Assembly (NCBI RefSeq): GCF_001280505.1
Contig: NZ_LBIO01000042.1
Location: 331,433-395,432 of the forward strand
Direction: 5' to 3'
DNA from: Mangrovimonas sp. TPBH4
GTDB taxonomy: Bacteria; Bacteroidota; Bacteroidia; Flavobacteriales; Flavobacteriaceae
Length of the DNA stretch: 64,000 nucleotides
Below are positions 1-8,431 of this stretch, piece after piece; within the stretch, counting starts at the first letter, position 1, and the number at the start of each line of letters is the position of its first letter. A model generated the notes under the pieces. That model ran no database searches. It saw only the letters and a program-made list of their open reading frames with translations, and was not told the DNA's origin. Made by a program: the position numbers and the translations under genes.

Positions 1-2064
1 TGCATTGAGGTCAAGGTCGAGGTTGTCGTCTTTATATACCGAACTCACAGTACCGCTTCCATCTACGATAGTTCCGGTGAGTTTTAAATCGGTAATGTTG
101 TATTGTTTTAAGGCAAACTGGGAAATGACTGCGTCGAAATTCGCATTTAGCTGGTTGATATTGTCGCCAGAGCCATCAGCTGTAATGCTTAAGCTAAGCG
201 GCCCCAATTCCTCATTTTTTAGGAGTTCGTCCAATCTGTACTGGTCAATATGGGCTTCAACTTCAAAAGATAAACCGCTTTCATTGTTATAACGTCCGTC
301 TATATTTGCCATCCCTTGTGAGGAGTTGAGTTGGGCTTTAGCTGTAACATCCTTTAAATTGCCCTTGGCGGTTCCAGTAAGTTGTATGCTGTCTGGAAAT
401 TGAATGCCAAGAGAATCTTCAGAAACAAATTTGATGAGATCTGTACGGGTAGTTACTGCCGAAAAAGTAGGAATGTCAAACTGAATGCTGTCCGTGTTGG
501 TGACATTTGGAATGTTGCCTTTGGCAGTTAATTGTGTGTCTTTTCCCCAATTGATGCCAAGATCTGAAATGTTTAGTGACGCTAAGGTACCATTCACGTT
601 CAAGTGCCCTTTTATTGTATTTTGACTTACAGTTTGTAAATAGGGGTTGTCTTTTAAAGAAGGTTGGAATTTAAAAACATCGTTTGGGTCTAGTTGTATT
701 TGGGGTAGGTTTAAGTCGATGGTGGAAAGTTCTGGAGAGTTCAAGAACTGTGACAATTCAGAATAACTAATCGCAAGCGATCCCTTTAATTTGTTTTGGT
801 TGAGGCTAGCGTTGAGTTGTTCAATGTTTAGGCTTTGGTCATCGGCACTTAACTTTAGGCCAAAATCATTTAGGTTGATGCCGGACGCTTCCTGAAATTG
901 GATGGTTTCCAGTTCAAGACCCGCAGTTTTATCTTTAAGGAAGATCTCATTGGCTTTGAAGTTGACATGTTTTAAAGCCAAGGCATTGGGATTAAAGTTG
1001 TCCTTTTGAGGTGTGTTGTCTCCTGAAAAATAGCCTAAACTATTGTCTTCAAAATCAATATTGCCAATGGCAATATTTAGGTCGGGCCATTTAAACTCGT
1101 TAGAAGTTGTAGTTTCTGAACTGGGGTGTAGAGGTTCACTATTGTTGGTGTTGGTATGAACCACAATGTTGGATTGCTGTAAGTTGATGTCTCCAATTTT
1201 ATAGGAATTGTGTGCAAGGTCAATGGCTTTCAGTTCTGCGTAAAACTCATCAATGTTGGCTTCGGCTTTAATATGGTTGCTGGAAGATTCGAAATTGGTA
1301 ATTACGTTTTTTAGGGTAATTTCATCGGCAGCGAGAAAAGGAAGTGTTGTACTTTTCGATTCGCTGGATGGGGATGAGGTCGATTGAAAAAAGTTGATTT
1401 TGGCATCGCTGAGCTGCAATTCCGAAGCTTTAAATACCATGTCTTCCAAATTGGTGTCATCCATGTCTAGTTGAAATTCCTTAAACACAAAATGGCTTTC
1501 AATGCCTGTTACAGCATCGTTATAAACAATGTCAAAATCATTAAGATTGAGTTTGCCAAGAACTAAATTGAGTGGTTGGGAAATCGTGTCTTTTTCGGTT
1601 TCGTTGTCTTCTTCCGAAGCAAAAGCATCGATTAAAAATTGAAAATTGAAGCCTTCAATACTGTCGTTTCTGATAATGTTGGCTCGCAGTCCGTCCCATT
1701 GTAGGTCATCAACTCCAACCCCTTTACCTGTAATCAAGGCCCAAAGAGGCATGTTGACCTCCAATGATTTGGAATAGATCAGGGTGTCACCTTTAGGGGT
1801 TTCCAAATAGAATTGTTCCAATTGGATGTCGCCATCAAACGTTACAAATAGTTTTTCAATGTCAATTTTGGTGTGGGTCTTTTTGGAGATAAAATTCACG
1901 GCTTTGCCAACAATGATGTCTTGGCCCCATGGACTTCTAACAAAAAGGAGGAGCAGGAAAAATAACAACAGGATACCCAAAAGCAATTTACCTAGAATGC
2001 GCAATGCTCGGTATTTCTTTTTAGGAGATGGTGTAGGTTTGTGTGCTGTCTGTGCTTCCTTCAA
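1..2064 (-). CDS. tamB: TamB/AsmA-like translocation and assembly protein (partial, C-terminus outside window)
   Basis: The frame is open without a stop from 2064 to the window edge (688 codons), so this is the N-terminal part of a much longer protein. It starts with a basic cytoplasmic stub, then one strong transmembrane segment of Leu/Phe, then the 'VRSPWGQD' type junction that typifies Bacteroidota TamB proteins. After that come long runs of alternating polar and hydrophobic residues, as in AsmA/TamB beta-rich repeats. Family role: inner-membrane-anchored periplasmic protein that moves lipid to, or helps assemble, the outer membrane. No ATG fits. The best start is TTG at 2064, 18 bases after a perfect -7 box; an in-frame stop lies just upstream of that box. 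TamB rather than another AsmA-like protein is inferred from the expected size and N-terminus. Confidence 0.75.
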   Translation of the reverse strand, partial: MKEAQTAHKPTPSPKKKYRALRILGKLLLGILLLFFLLLLFVRSPWGQDIIVGKAVNFISKKTHTKIDIEKLFVTFDGDIQLEQFYLETPKGDTLIYSKSLEVNMPLWALITGKGVGVDDLQWDGLRANIIRNDSIEGFNFQFLIDAFASEEDNETEKDTISQPLNLVLGKLNLNDFDIVYNDAVTGIESHFVFKEFQLDMDDTNLEDMVFKASELQLSDAKINFFQSTSSPSSESKSTTLPFLAADEITLKNVITNFESSSNHIKAEANIDEFYAELKAIDLAHNSYKIGDINLQQSNIVVHTNTNNSEPLHPSSETTTSNEFKWPDLNIAIGNIDFEDNSLGYFSGDNTPQKDNFNPNALALKHVNFKANEIFLKDKTAGLELETIQFQEASGINLNDFGLKLSADDQSLNIEQLNASLNQNKLKGSLAISYSELSQFLNSPELSTIDLNLPQIQLDPNDVFKFQPSLKDNPYLQTVSQNTIKGHLNVNGTLASLNISDLGINWGKDTQLTAKGNIPNVTNTDSIQFDIPTFSAVTTRTDLIKFVSEDSLGIQFPDSIQLTGTAKGNLKDVTAKAQLNSSQGMANIDGRYNNESGLSFEVEAHIDQYRLDELLKNEELGPLSLSITADGSGDNINQLNANFDAVISQFALKQYNITDLKLTGTIVDGSGTVSSVYKDDNLDLDLNA

Positions 2065-2081
2065 TTGATAGATTGTTCTTA

Positions 2082-2089
2082 CAAATGTA
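2082..2089 (-). promoter_or_regulatory. Bacteroidota -7 promoter box of tamB
   Basis: On the minus strand this reads TACATTTG, a perfect match to TAnnTTTG. It places the transcription start about 14 bases before the TTG start of tamB. No clear -33 TTTG was found at the usual spacing. Confidence 0.5.
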
Positions 2090-2241
2090 ACCAAGTGTTA
2101 AGATACTATTTCCTTTGTAATTAATTGGTTTCTAAAGAGGAAATTAACAGGGGGGGGATTATGGTTTTTGGCGGTTGGTTTATTGCTTTATGTGTGGGGA
2201 AATTCTTTATCTTGCAATACAAATTAATCAGTAAACCACAT

Positions 2242-2853
2242 ATGAAAATAATAGGAATAGGGAAGAATTATGTCAGTGATCTTTCTGAAATGCCTTCGGA
2301 AAAAGGTATGCCGGTCATCTTTACAAAACCAGAAAGTAGTATCCTAAAATCGGGGGAGACTTTGCATTTGCCAAAAGTATCCAACGAGGTTTGGTACGAA
2401 ATTGAATTGGCCTTTAGAATTGGTAAGACGTGTAAGAGTGTATCTAGTGAAGAGGCTATCGATTATATTGAAGGCCTTACCCTTGCCAATGATCTTACGG
2501 CCAAAGATGTGTTGGCAGCCAGTAGAGAAAGCAAGGGGCCTTGGGCTTTGGCAAAAGGCTTTGATGGTGCGACGCCACTTGGAGAATTTGTGTCTATGGA
2601 TGGGTTTCAGGACTTGGCCAATATCAATTTTACTTTGGAAATCAATGGCGAGGTGTTGCAAACTGGGCATTCGTCATTAATGATTTATTCACTGGGAGAG
2701 GTTGTTGAAGTAGTGTCCTCATTTATGACCCTTGAACCGGGAGATGTTATTTTAACCGGAACGCCAGCCAAAGGTGTTGGCTTGGTGAAATCTGGAGATC
2801 ATATGGTGGCTTTTCTGGAGGGGGTGAAGACCTTGGAAACGGTTGTGACGTAA
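2242..2853 (+). CDS. Fumarylacetoacetate hydrolase (FAH) family protein
   Basis: A 203-residue single-domain FAH-fold enzyme. Members are metal-dependent hydrolases, decarboxylases or isomerases of 2-oxo/acylpyruvate-type substrates. Visible family features are the ExE metal-binding pair in 'WYEIEL' (about residue 50), the 'ANDLTAKD' segment with its metal-binding Asp, the 'KGFDGATPLG' loop with the conserved Lys, and the C-terminal 'GDVILTGTPAGVG'-like strand. The ATG at 2242 is chosen because the protein then begins 'MKIIGIGKNY', the usual family start; an upstream in-frame extension of 39 residues looks untranslated. It is divergent from tamB and is a single-gene unit ending at a hairpin terminator. 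The substrate cannot be told from sequence. Confidence 0.85.
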   Translation: MKIIGIGKNYVSDLSEMPSEKGMPVIFTKPESSILKSGETLHLPKVSNEVWYEIELAFRIGKTCKSVSSEEAIDYIEGLTLANDLTAKDVLAASRESKGPWALAKGFDGATPLGEFVSMDGFQDLANINFTLEINGEVLQTGHSSLMIYSLGEVVEVVSSFMTLEPGDVILTGTPAKGVGLVKSGDHMVAFLEGVKTLETVVT

Positions 2854-2874
2854 AAATTTAAAATAGATAGATGT

Positions 2875-2905
2875 AAAAAGCTGAACAAATTTGTTCGGCT
2901 TTTTT
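2875..2905. terminator. Bidirectional intrinsic terminator between FAH gene and L,D-transpeptidase
   Basis: A near-perfect inverted repeat (AAAAAGC-GAACAAA / TTTGTTC-GCTTTTTT) sits between two convergent genes, with A- and T-runs at its two ends, so it can stop transcription from both sides. Confidence 0.85.
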
Positions 2906-2925
2906 GTTGGCTTTAATTCAGGGTT

Positions 2926-3849
2926 TTAGTTCTTTTTCTTATAAATATCCTTTAAAATCAAGGTGTCCCCTTCCTTGTTGACTGTTTCTAAATCGTATCT
3001 CACCTGAATATCTGTACCTATAGGAGCATAGTAATATATAATCCATGCATCCGATTCTCGAGTGCCAATACAGCCGTTGGAATAGGCTTTTTCTAAAGTA
3101 ACTGGATTGGTTGTGGGGTGGATCATTTGCCCGTATTTCTGACCATCGAGTTCGGTTTCTATAAATGGAATCAAGGGCAGTTTTGTGACTTGGTTGTCGT
3201 CCCGTCGGGTTACAAAATATTCGTGGTTGGTGGCGGGATTTACGTAGCGAGGCTGTTTATTGTGGGCTACAATATGGCCTTCTCCGGTTTTGGTCCGCAA
3301 GTCTTCAATTTTGTCCGACATCTTTAGGTATTTTGTTTCGCGTCTTCCCACTCTTACTGGGAATTTATAAAGTTTCATTTGGCCTTCATAGATTCGGAGT
3401 TTGAATTCGGGGATGTTCACATCTATAAGGGTGTTTTTGAAAGCTGCAAGAATTTTGTTGGCGGTTAGGGAATCTGGAACTATAAGTGTATTTCCCTTGG
3501 GTAAAACAATCATTTTCTTTTGGTCATAGACGAAAGAATCACGTGCTTTCATTCGGTAGTAATCGGTGTTGAATAGGGTGTCGATTACCCAAGGATTGGC
3601 ACGTATCAACAGATGTTCTGTAAAGGGATAATTTGTTAAGGAGTCGTATTGCTTTACTAGGGAGTCCACATATTTAAAATAGTGTTCAATGGTGACATCT
3701 CGGTTAATGTTGATAGTCCGCCATGCTTTTTCTGGAGAAATTGTGTCTTGTTTGGTGTTGAGCTGTAACAAAAGGAAATTTTTCTCTTGAATAAGAGAGC
3801 TCTTTAGTAGGATTCCGAGAATAAAAATAAACAATACCTTATAGCTCAT
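2926..3849 (-). CDS. L,D-transpeptidase (YkuD domain), exported
   Basis: A 307-residue protein with an N-terminal hydrophobic export segment (residues 4-19). Residues about 145-290 form a YkuD catalytic domain. The signature is clear: His244 in 'HPTTNP' and the 'SNGCIGTR' motif at 257-264 with catalytic Cys260. The family makes 3-3 cross-links in peptidoglycan or attaches proteins to it, in the periplasm. The roughly 120 residues between the export segment and the catalytic domain have no recognised motif. The gene starts 12 bp after the patatin-like gene on the same strand, so both probably share a transcript. Meso-DAP peptidoglycan, the substrate of these enzymes, is supported by the MurE in this window. 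Confidence 0.88.
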   Translation of the reverse strand: MSYKVLFIFILGILLKSSLIQEKNFLLLQLNTKQDTISPEKAWRTININRDVTIEHYFKYVDSLVKQYDSLTNYPFTEHLLIRANPWVIDTLFNTDYYRMKARDSFVYDQKKMIVLPKGNTLIVPDSLTANKILAAFKNTLIDVNIPEFKLRIYEGQMKLYKFPVRVGRRETKYLKMSDKIEDLRTKTGEGHIVAHNKQPRYVNPATNHEYFVTRRDDNQVTKLPLIPFIETELDGQKYGQMIHPTTNPVTLEKAYSNGCIGTRESDAWIIYYYAPIGTDIQVRYDLETVNKEGDTLILKDIYKKKN

Positions 3850-3861
3850 TTGGTGTAGGTA

Positions 3862-4662
3862 CTACATTTGTTTGTTGTTTAAAACCGAGACGGCGCCTTG
3901 GTGGAGAAGTGTCTCGTTATTGTCTAGGATTTCTTTTGTTTTTTGATACCCTATATTGAAAATTTCGTCCACATGCTTCTTGTCGAAAGTACCGTATTTA
4001 CTTAGTTCTTTCGGGTACACAACCACATCGCACAAATTGAATTTACTATAATCTTCCTGAAAGGATTTTAGCTTTATGGCCCGCTCCATGATGTGGAACA
4101 TGTGCTTGACATCCCTGATGTTTATGGACTCTATGCCATTCACGTAGCTTCCAATGATACAGTTGCATTGGGGTTTTAATAATTCTGCTGGAAAATTATT
4201 GAGTGTTCCTCCATCAATATAGTAATCGTCTTTTATTTTCACCGGGGCGAAAATCCCTGGAAAGGCGGCAGAGGCCAGTATGGGCATGATCAGCTTTCCT
4301 TGGTTGAATATTTCAAGGTTGCCATCCAGAATATTTGTGGCCGTTATGCTAAGTGGTATTTGGAGTGCTTCAAAACTGTCTTCCTTTAAGTAGTTTTTGA
4401 ATTCCGCATAAAACTTTTCGGTATCAATAAGGCCAGGTTTTCCTTTGGCGTATTTGGTGACGTCGAAAATTTGAAACTTTTTAAAAAAATATAAGATATC
4501 GCTCCAATGATGTCCATTGGCATATAATGCTCCCACGATGGCGCCAATACTAGTGCCTGAAATTTGTGTTGGGAAAATGCCGTATTCTTCTAGGGCTTTT
4601 ATGGCTCCTATATGGGCTGCGCCTCTTACACCCCCGCCAGAAAGTACTAAACCTATGTTCAT
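3862..4662 (-). CDS. Patatin-like phospholipase
   Basis: A 266-residue patatin-domain lipid acyl hydrolase without a signal peptide. The oxyanion hole GGGxRG is at residues 9-14, the nucleophile elbow GTSIG at 36-40 (Ser38), and the Asp of the catalytic dyad is in 'DGG' at Asp150. The spacing is that of bacterial RssA/YchK-type patatins. It acts on phospholipids or lysophospholipids in the cytoplasm or at the inner face of the membrane. It is the first gene of a two-gene unit with the L,D-transpeptidase and is divergent from the mla operon. Confidence 0.9.
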   Translation of the reverse strand: MNIGLVLSGGGVRGAAHIGAIKALEEYGIFPTQISGTSIGAIVGALYANGHHWSDILYFFKKFQIFDVTKYAKGKPGLIDTEKFYAEFKNYLKEDSFEALQIPLSITATNILDGNLEIFNQGKLIMPILASAAFPGIFAPVKIKDDYYIDGGTLNNFPAELLKPQCNCIIGSYVNGIESINIRDVKHMFHIMERAIKLKSFQEDYSKFNLCDVVVYPKELSKYGTFDKKHVDEIFNIGYQKTKEILDNNETLLHQGAVSVLNNKQM

Positions 4663-4757
4663 AAAATATGTGTGATGGAAAGTATTGCTTAAATATACAA
4701 TGATATTTGGTTTTTTAAAATGAGAACCGTCAATGTTGATAATTGATTTACATCATG

Positions 4758-4786
4758 TTGCAGATGCTTTCAATTTTATATCTTTA
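4758..4786 (+). promoter_or_regulatory. Promoter of the mlaEFD operon
   Basis: TTG at 4758-4760 (-33 element), then 18 bases, then TATCTTTA at 4779-4786 (7 of 8 matches to TAnnTTTG). The start codon of mlaE is 20 bases further on. Confidence 0.55.
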
Positions 4787-4806
4787 ATAGATATTTAGGG
4801 AGTAAT

Positions 4807-5589
4807 ATGGTTAAATCCAATAATATAAGCTCGCATGTGAAAGCCTTTCTGATGGAGGTAGGGGATATGGCTTATTTTACTTCAAGGTATTTTAAGGAGT
4901 TGTTTAAAACGCCTTTTGAGTTTAAAGAGCTTCTGCGGCAATGTTATAATATTGGGAATCGCTCTTTGTTGTTGGTGGTGATTACAGGCTTTATTATTGG
5001 TTTGGTTTTGACCTTGCAAACGCGTCCAACCTTAATGGAATTTGGCGCGGTGTCATGGATGCCTTCTATGGTGGGGATTTCCATAGTGAGGGAAATAGGG
5101 CCTATAATTACGGCTCTGGTTTGTGCGGGAAGAATAGGGTCCGGGATTGGAGCAGAATTGGGTTCCATGCGGGTTACCGAACAGATTGATGCCATGGAAG
5201 TGTCGGGTGCTAATCCTTTTAAATATTTGGTGGTAACAAGAGTATTGGCGGCTACCTTGATGTTGCCCATATTGGTGATTGTGGGGGATGCCGTTGCGCT
5301 ATTTGGCTCTTATTTGGTGGAGAACGTTAAAGGGAATGTATCCTTTATGCTGTACTTTAATCAGGTGTTCGATGCTTTGGAGTTCAGCGATATTTTTCCA
5401 GCTACCATCAAAACCTTTTTTTTTGGTTTGGCCATTGGACTTATTGGGTGTTATAAAGGGTATTTCTGTAATAAAGGAACTGAGGGTGTTGGGATGGCAG
5501 CCAATTCGGCGGTGGTAGTAACCTCTTTAATGTTGTTTATTATTGACTTTGTAGCTGTTTTAGTGACTGATATTTTCTATGATTTATGA
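4807..5589 (+). CDS. mlaE: MlaE-family ABC transporter permease
   Basis: A 260-residue MlaE/YrbE-type permease of the MCE lipid transport system. Several hydrophobic membrane segments flank the conserved cytoplasmic stretch 'GRIGSGIGAELGSMRVTEQIDAMEVSG' (about residues 106-132), the hallmark of the family. It forms the inner-membrane core of a transporter moving phospholipids between inner and outer membrane. It is the first gene of a three-gene operon with 4-bp ATGA-type overlaps, followed by its ATPase and its MCE substrate-binding protein. No mlaB or mlaC homologue is next to it, which is common in this phylum. Confidence 0.92.
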   Translation: MVKSNNISSHVKAFLMEVGDMAYFTSRYFKELFKTPFEFKELLRQCYNIGNRSLLLVVITGFIIGLVLTLQTRPTLMEFGAVSWMPSMVGISIVREIGPIITALVCAGRIGSGIGAELGSMRVTEQIDAMEVSGANPFKYLVVTRVLAATLMLPILVIVGDAVALFGSYLVENVKGNVSFMLYFNQVFDALEFSDIFPATIKTFFFGLAIGLIGCYKGYFCNKGTEGVGMAANSAVVVTSLMLFIIDFVAVLVTDIFYDL

Positions 5590-6353
5590 TGGAACAGAAT
5601 CACATAGAAGTGCCTAATGTGGTCCTAGAGGTGAGGGATCTTCACAAGAGCTTTGGTGATAACCATGTGCTGAACGGATTTAACATGCAGCTCTTTCAAG
5701 GGGAAAATCTGGTTGTTATGGGGAAGTCGGGTTCTGGGAAATCTGTGATGATAAAATGTTTGGTGGGCTTGATGGAGGCCGACTGTGGGTTTATTTCGGT
5801 TATGAGCAATGACATTGCAAAGTTGGACCATGAATCATTAGATATTTTAAGACGGGAAATTGGCTTCTTGTTTCAGGGCAGTGCTCTTTACGATTCTATG
5901 ACAGTGCGGGAGAATCTTAAGTTTCCCATGCGTTGGCATACCAAGAAGTTTGGAGGGGAGGAGAATCAAGAGAAATTAGTGGTAGAAGCCTTGGAAAATG
6001 TTGGTTTGGCAAAGGCTATCGAGTTGATGCCTTCGGAATTATCGGGAGGGATGAAACGGCGTATAGCCTTGGCAAGGACGCTAATCATGCAACCAAAAAT
6101 CATTATTTATGATGAACCCACCAGTGGGTTGGATCCTATTACGGCCAAGGAAATTGTCATCTTAATGCAAAAAGTACAGAAGCAGTACAATACCTCGTCC
6201 TTAATCATTACCCATGATGTGGATTGTGCCCGAGTGATTGCCGATAGGATGATTCTATTGATAGATGGTGTAGATTATGCGGTAGGGACCTTTGCGGAGT
6301 TGTCCAGTTCCAAGGACCCAAAAGTGAAAGCATTTTTTAAGGAAGTAGTATGA
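5586..6353 (+). CDS. mlaF: MlaF-family ABC transporter ATP-binding protein
   Basis: A 255-residue ABC ATPase. Walker A GKSGSGKS is at residues 46-53, followed by a Q-loop ('LFQGSALYDSMTV'), the signature 'LSGGMKRRIALAR', Walker B 'KIIIYDEPTSGLDP' and the H-loop 'ITHD'. Met after the signature motif and the 'ALYDSMTVREN' segment are typical of MlaF rather than amino-acid importers. It energises the MlaE permease from the cytoplasm. The start overlaps the mlaE stop (ATGATG; either ATG could be used). Confidence 0.92.
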   Translation: MMEQNHIEVPNVVLEVRDLHKSFGDNHVLNGFNMQLFQGENLVVMGKSGSGKSVMIKCLVGLMEADCGFISVMSNDIAKLDHESLDILRREIGFLFQGSALYDSMTVRENLKFPMRWHTKKFGGEENQEKLVVEALENVGLAKAIELMPSELSGGMKRRIALARTLIMQPKIIIYDEPTSGLDPITAKEIVILMQKVQKQYNTSSLIITHDVDCARVIADRMILLIDGVDYAVGTFAELSSSKDPKVKAFFKEVV

Positions 6354-7342
6354 AAACTATGGATTCAAAAAAAATACAGTTAGGACTTCTTGTAATCATA
6401 GGGTCTGTTTTGTTTATAGCGGCGGTCTATCTTATTGGGCAACGGCAGGAACTGTTTAAAAAAACGTTTACCATAAGCGCAAACTTTGGAAATGTCAACG
6501 GTTTAAAGAATGGGAACAATGTCCGCTATTCGGGGCTGGATATTGGTACTGTGAAAAGGGTGTATATGATTAATGACTCTATGATTCGCGTGGACATGGC
6601 TTTGGATGAAAAGATTATTGGGCACATCCGTAAAAATGCCATTGCAACCATTGGGGCCGATGGTCTTGTGGGGAATATGGTAGTGAACATCGTGCCGGGA
6701 AAAGGGAATTCGCCAATGGTTGAGAATGGCGATGTTTTAGAGTCTTATAGCAAAATAAGTGCAGATGATATTTTAAGTACCCTAAGTACTACTAATGAAA
6801 ATGCTGCCATACTTACCTCGGATTTGTTAAAAATTACCAATAGGATTGTGGATGGAGAGGGAACTATTGGTGTCTTGCTTAATGATACCATTATGGCCAA
6901 GGAGTTGAAGCAAACCATCGGCAATCTCAAAATGGCTAGCCAGGGAGTCTCTGTTACAATGGATAAATTGAGCGGTTTGGTAGAAAGCTTGAAGACGAAT
7001 GATGAATCGGTGCTGGGAGTGTTGCTTAACGATACTATTTCGGGCACAAAACTAAAAACCGTGGTGCAAAATATGGAAGCCTTGAGTGGGGATATGGAAA
7101 ATGTTGTTGGAAATATCAATCAGGTGGTCCAAGATATTAAATCCAGCCAGGGAACCCTAAATTATATTTTGAACGATACCACTTTGGTTGAGGATTTGAA
7201 AACTTCGGCAGACAATATCAAACAGGGGACAGATAAGTTTAATGAAAACATGGAAGCGCTAAAGCACAATATATTGTTTAGGGGCTATTTTAAGAAATTG
7301 GAAAGGGAAGAGGAGAAAGCAGCCAAGAAAAATGTGAATTGA
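6350..7342 (+). CDS. mlaD: MCE-domain (MlaD-like) lipid-binding protein
   Basis: A 330-residue protein with one N-terminal transmembrane helix (about residues 10-30), an MCE domain (about 38-125, with the 'GLKNGNNVRYSGLDIGTV' start) and a long helical C-terminal part. Family role: hexameric periplasmic ring anchored in the inner membrane, holding lipid for MlaE/F. The C-terminal part holds three copies of an LLNDT-type motif (L177-T180, L226-T229, L274-T277) spaced 48-49 residues, each followed by a Lys-rich helix, then a highly charged Glu/Lys tail. The start overlaps the mlaF stop by 4 bp; ATG at 6359 is an alternative. Confidence 0.9.
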   Translation: MKTMDSKKIQLGLLVIIGSVLFIAAVYLIGQRQELFKKTFTISANFGNVNGLKNGNNVRYSGLDIGTVKRVYMINDSMIRVDMALDEKIIGHIRKNAIATIGADGLVGNMVVNIVPGKGNSPMVENGDVLESYSKISADDILSTLSTTNENAAILTSDLLKITNRIVDGEGTIGVLLNDTIMAKELKQTIGNLKMASQGVSVTMDKLSGLVESLKTNDESVLGVLLNDTISGTKLKTVVQNMEALSGDMENVVGNINQVVQDIKSSQGTLNYILNDTTLVEDLKTSADNIKQGTDKFNENMEALKHNILFRGYFKKLEREEEKAAKKNVN

Positions 7343-7406
7343 CATGGAGGTTTCTGGGTTTGTGTTTTTGATGTAGTAATTATTAATGTAGAAACTACCA
7401 AAAACC

Positions 7407-7437
7407 AAAAAACCCGAACAAAGTTGTTCGGGTTTTT
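7407..7437. terminator. Bidirectional terminator between mlaD and tRNA-Phe
   Basis: Perfect inverted repeat AAAAACCCGAACA / TGTTCGGGTTTTT with a short loop and T-runs on both strands. It serves mlaD from one side and tRNA-Phe from the other. Confidence 0.9.
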
Positions 7438-7439
7438 GC

Positions 7440-7515
7440 TGGTGGTGCCTCCAGGAATCGAACCAGGGACACAAGGATTTTCAGTCCTTTGCTCTACCAA
7501 CTGAGCTAAGGCACC
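7440..7515 (-). tRNA. tRNA-Phe (GAA), CCA encoded
   Basis: On the minus strand the gene begins GGTGCCT, paired with AGGCACC at the 3' end. The D-arm is 'TAGCTCAGTTGGTAGAGCA', the anticodon loop CTGAAAA gives anticodon GAA, and the T-loop is TTCGATT. Discriminator A is followed by an encoded CCA (7442-7440). All four arms pair. Confidence 0.97.
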
Positions 7516-7534
7516 AGTTGCTTAATTGCGGATG

Positions 7535-7565
7535 CAAATATAAGGGCAATTTTGATATTCGCAAA
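7535..7565 (-). promoter_or_regulatory. Promoter of tRNA-Phe
   Basis: Minus strand: TTTG (-33 element, 7565-7562), 19 bases, then TATATTTG (7542-7535), a perfect Bacteroidota promoter. The predicted transcription start is about 14 bases before the tRNA 5' end. Confidence 0.75.
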
Positions 7566-7702
7566 GATAAAATTGGAAAAATTTTAATTCTTTCAATTTT
7601 GTTGTTTTTAGGGCTTAAATTCTAGTGGTTTAGGATTGAAATTTTTTTGAGCCTTTTTAAACTGTTACAGGGTTCTTTTGTAATTTTACCCTTTTTAAAG
7701 CG

Positions 7703-8431
7703 ATGAATTTAATTGTTGACGTAGGCAATACCTTCGTAAAGTTTGCCATTTTCCAACAGGAAGACATTATTTTTAAATGCAGTTTCGATCCCGACCATTT
7801 TGAAGCAGAGTTTGAGGGGCTGTTCCAAAATTACAGTGCCTTAGAGAAATGTATCCTGTGTTCGGTAGGGGATTTGGACGCTGGTATTGTTAAGTTGGTT
7901 CGGGCCAAATTACCAGTGCTGGTTTTGGATTCAGATACCAAGCTTCCCTTTGTGAATGCCTATAGTACACCCCATACGTTGGGTGTAGACCGTGTGGCCT
8001 TGGTAAGTGCTGCGGTTAAAAACTACCCACAACAAAATGTATTGGTTATTGATGCCGGTACCTGTATTACCTACGATTTTGCAAATGCCGAAAACATCTA
8101 TAAAGGAGGCGCTATTTCTCCAGGAATCAGGATGCGCTATAAATCGCTTAACAATTTAACTGCTAATTTGCCGTTACTTGAAACGGAGATGCCAAGGGAC
8201 CTTATAGGGGATTCTACTAGCACCTCGATACACTCTGGAGTAGTGGGCGGTGTTTTAAAAGAAATTAATGGAGTGGTTGATGATTATCGTCAGGAATATA
8301 GAGATTTAACAGTTATTTTAACAGGTGGCGACTCAGATTTCTTGTCAAAACAATTAAAAAATGGCATATTTGCCAACTCTAATTTTCTTTTAGAAGGTTT
8401 AAACTTTATATTAGAACATAATTTGTACTAA
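7703..8431 (+). CDS. coaX: Type III pantothenate kinase
   Basis: A 242-residue CoaX-type enzyme, which phosphorylates pantothenate in the first step of coenzyme A synthesis in the cytoplasm. The ASKHA-fold motifs are present: 'DVGNT' phosphate-1 loop at residues 6-10, 'LGVDR' in the middle, and 'VIDAGTCITYD' (phosphate-2). 'GGAISPGIRMR' follows. Length and motif spacing are normal for the family. It is the first gene of a run in which the next start codon follows the stop directly. A weak -7 box (TAATTTTA, 7681-7688) precedes it. Confidence 0.95.
   Translation: MNLIVDVGNTFVKFAIFQQEDIIFKCSFDPDHFEAEFEGLFQNYSALEKCILCSVGDLDAGIVKLVRAKLPVLVLDSDTKLPFVNAYSTPHTLGVDRVALVSAAVKNYPQQNVLVIDAGTCITYDFANAENIYKGGAISPGIRMRYKSLNNLTANLPLLETEMPRDLIGDSTSTSIHSGVVGGVLKEINGVVDDYRQEYRDLTVILTGGDSDFLSKQLKNGIFANSNFLLEGLNFILEHNLY

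Noticed and set aside
5..2068. Short plus-strand reading frames in the first 2 kb
   Set aside because: They are antisense shadows of the long minus-strand TamB-like frame, which is open to the window edge and has a clear membrane anchor and promoter.
2125..2241. 39-residue N-terminal extension of the FAH protein
   Set aside because: It has no similarity to the family, and the ATG at 2242 gives the standard start.
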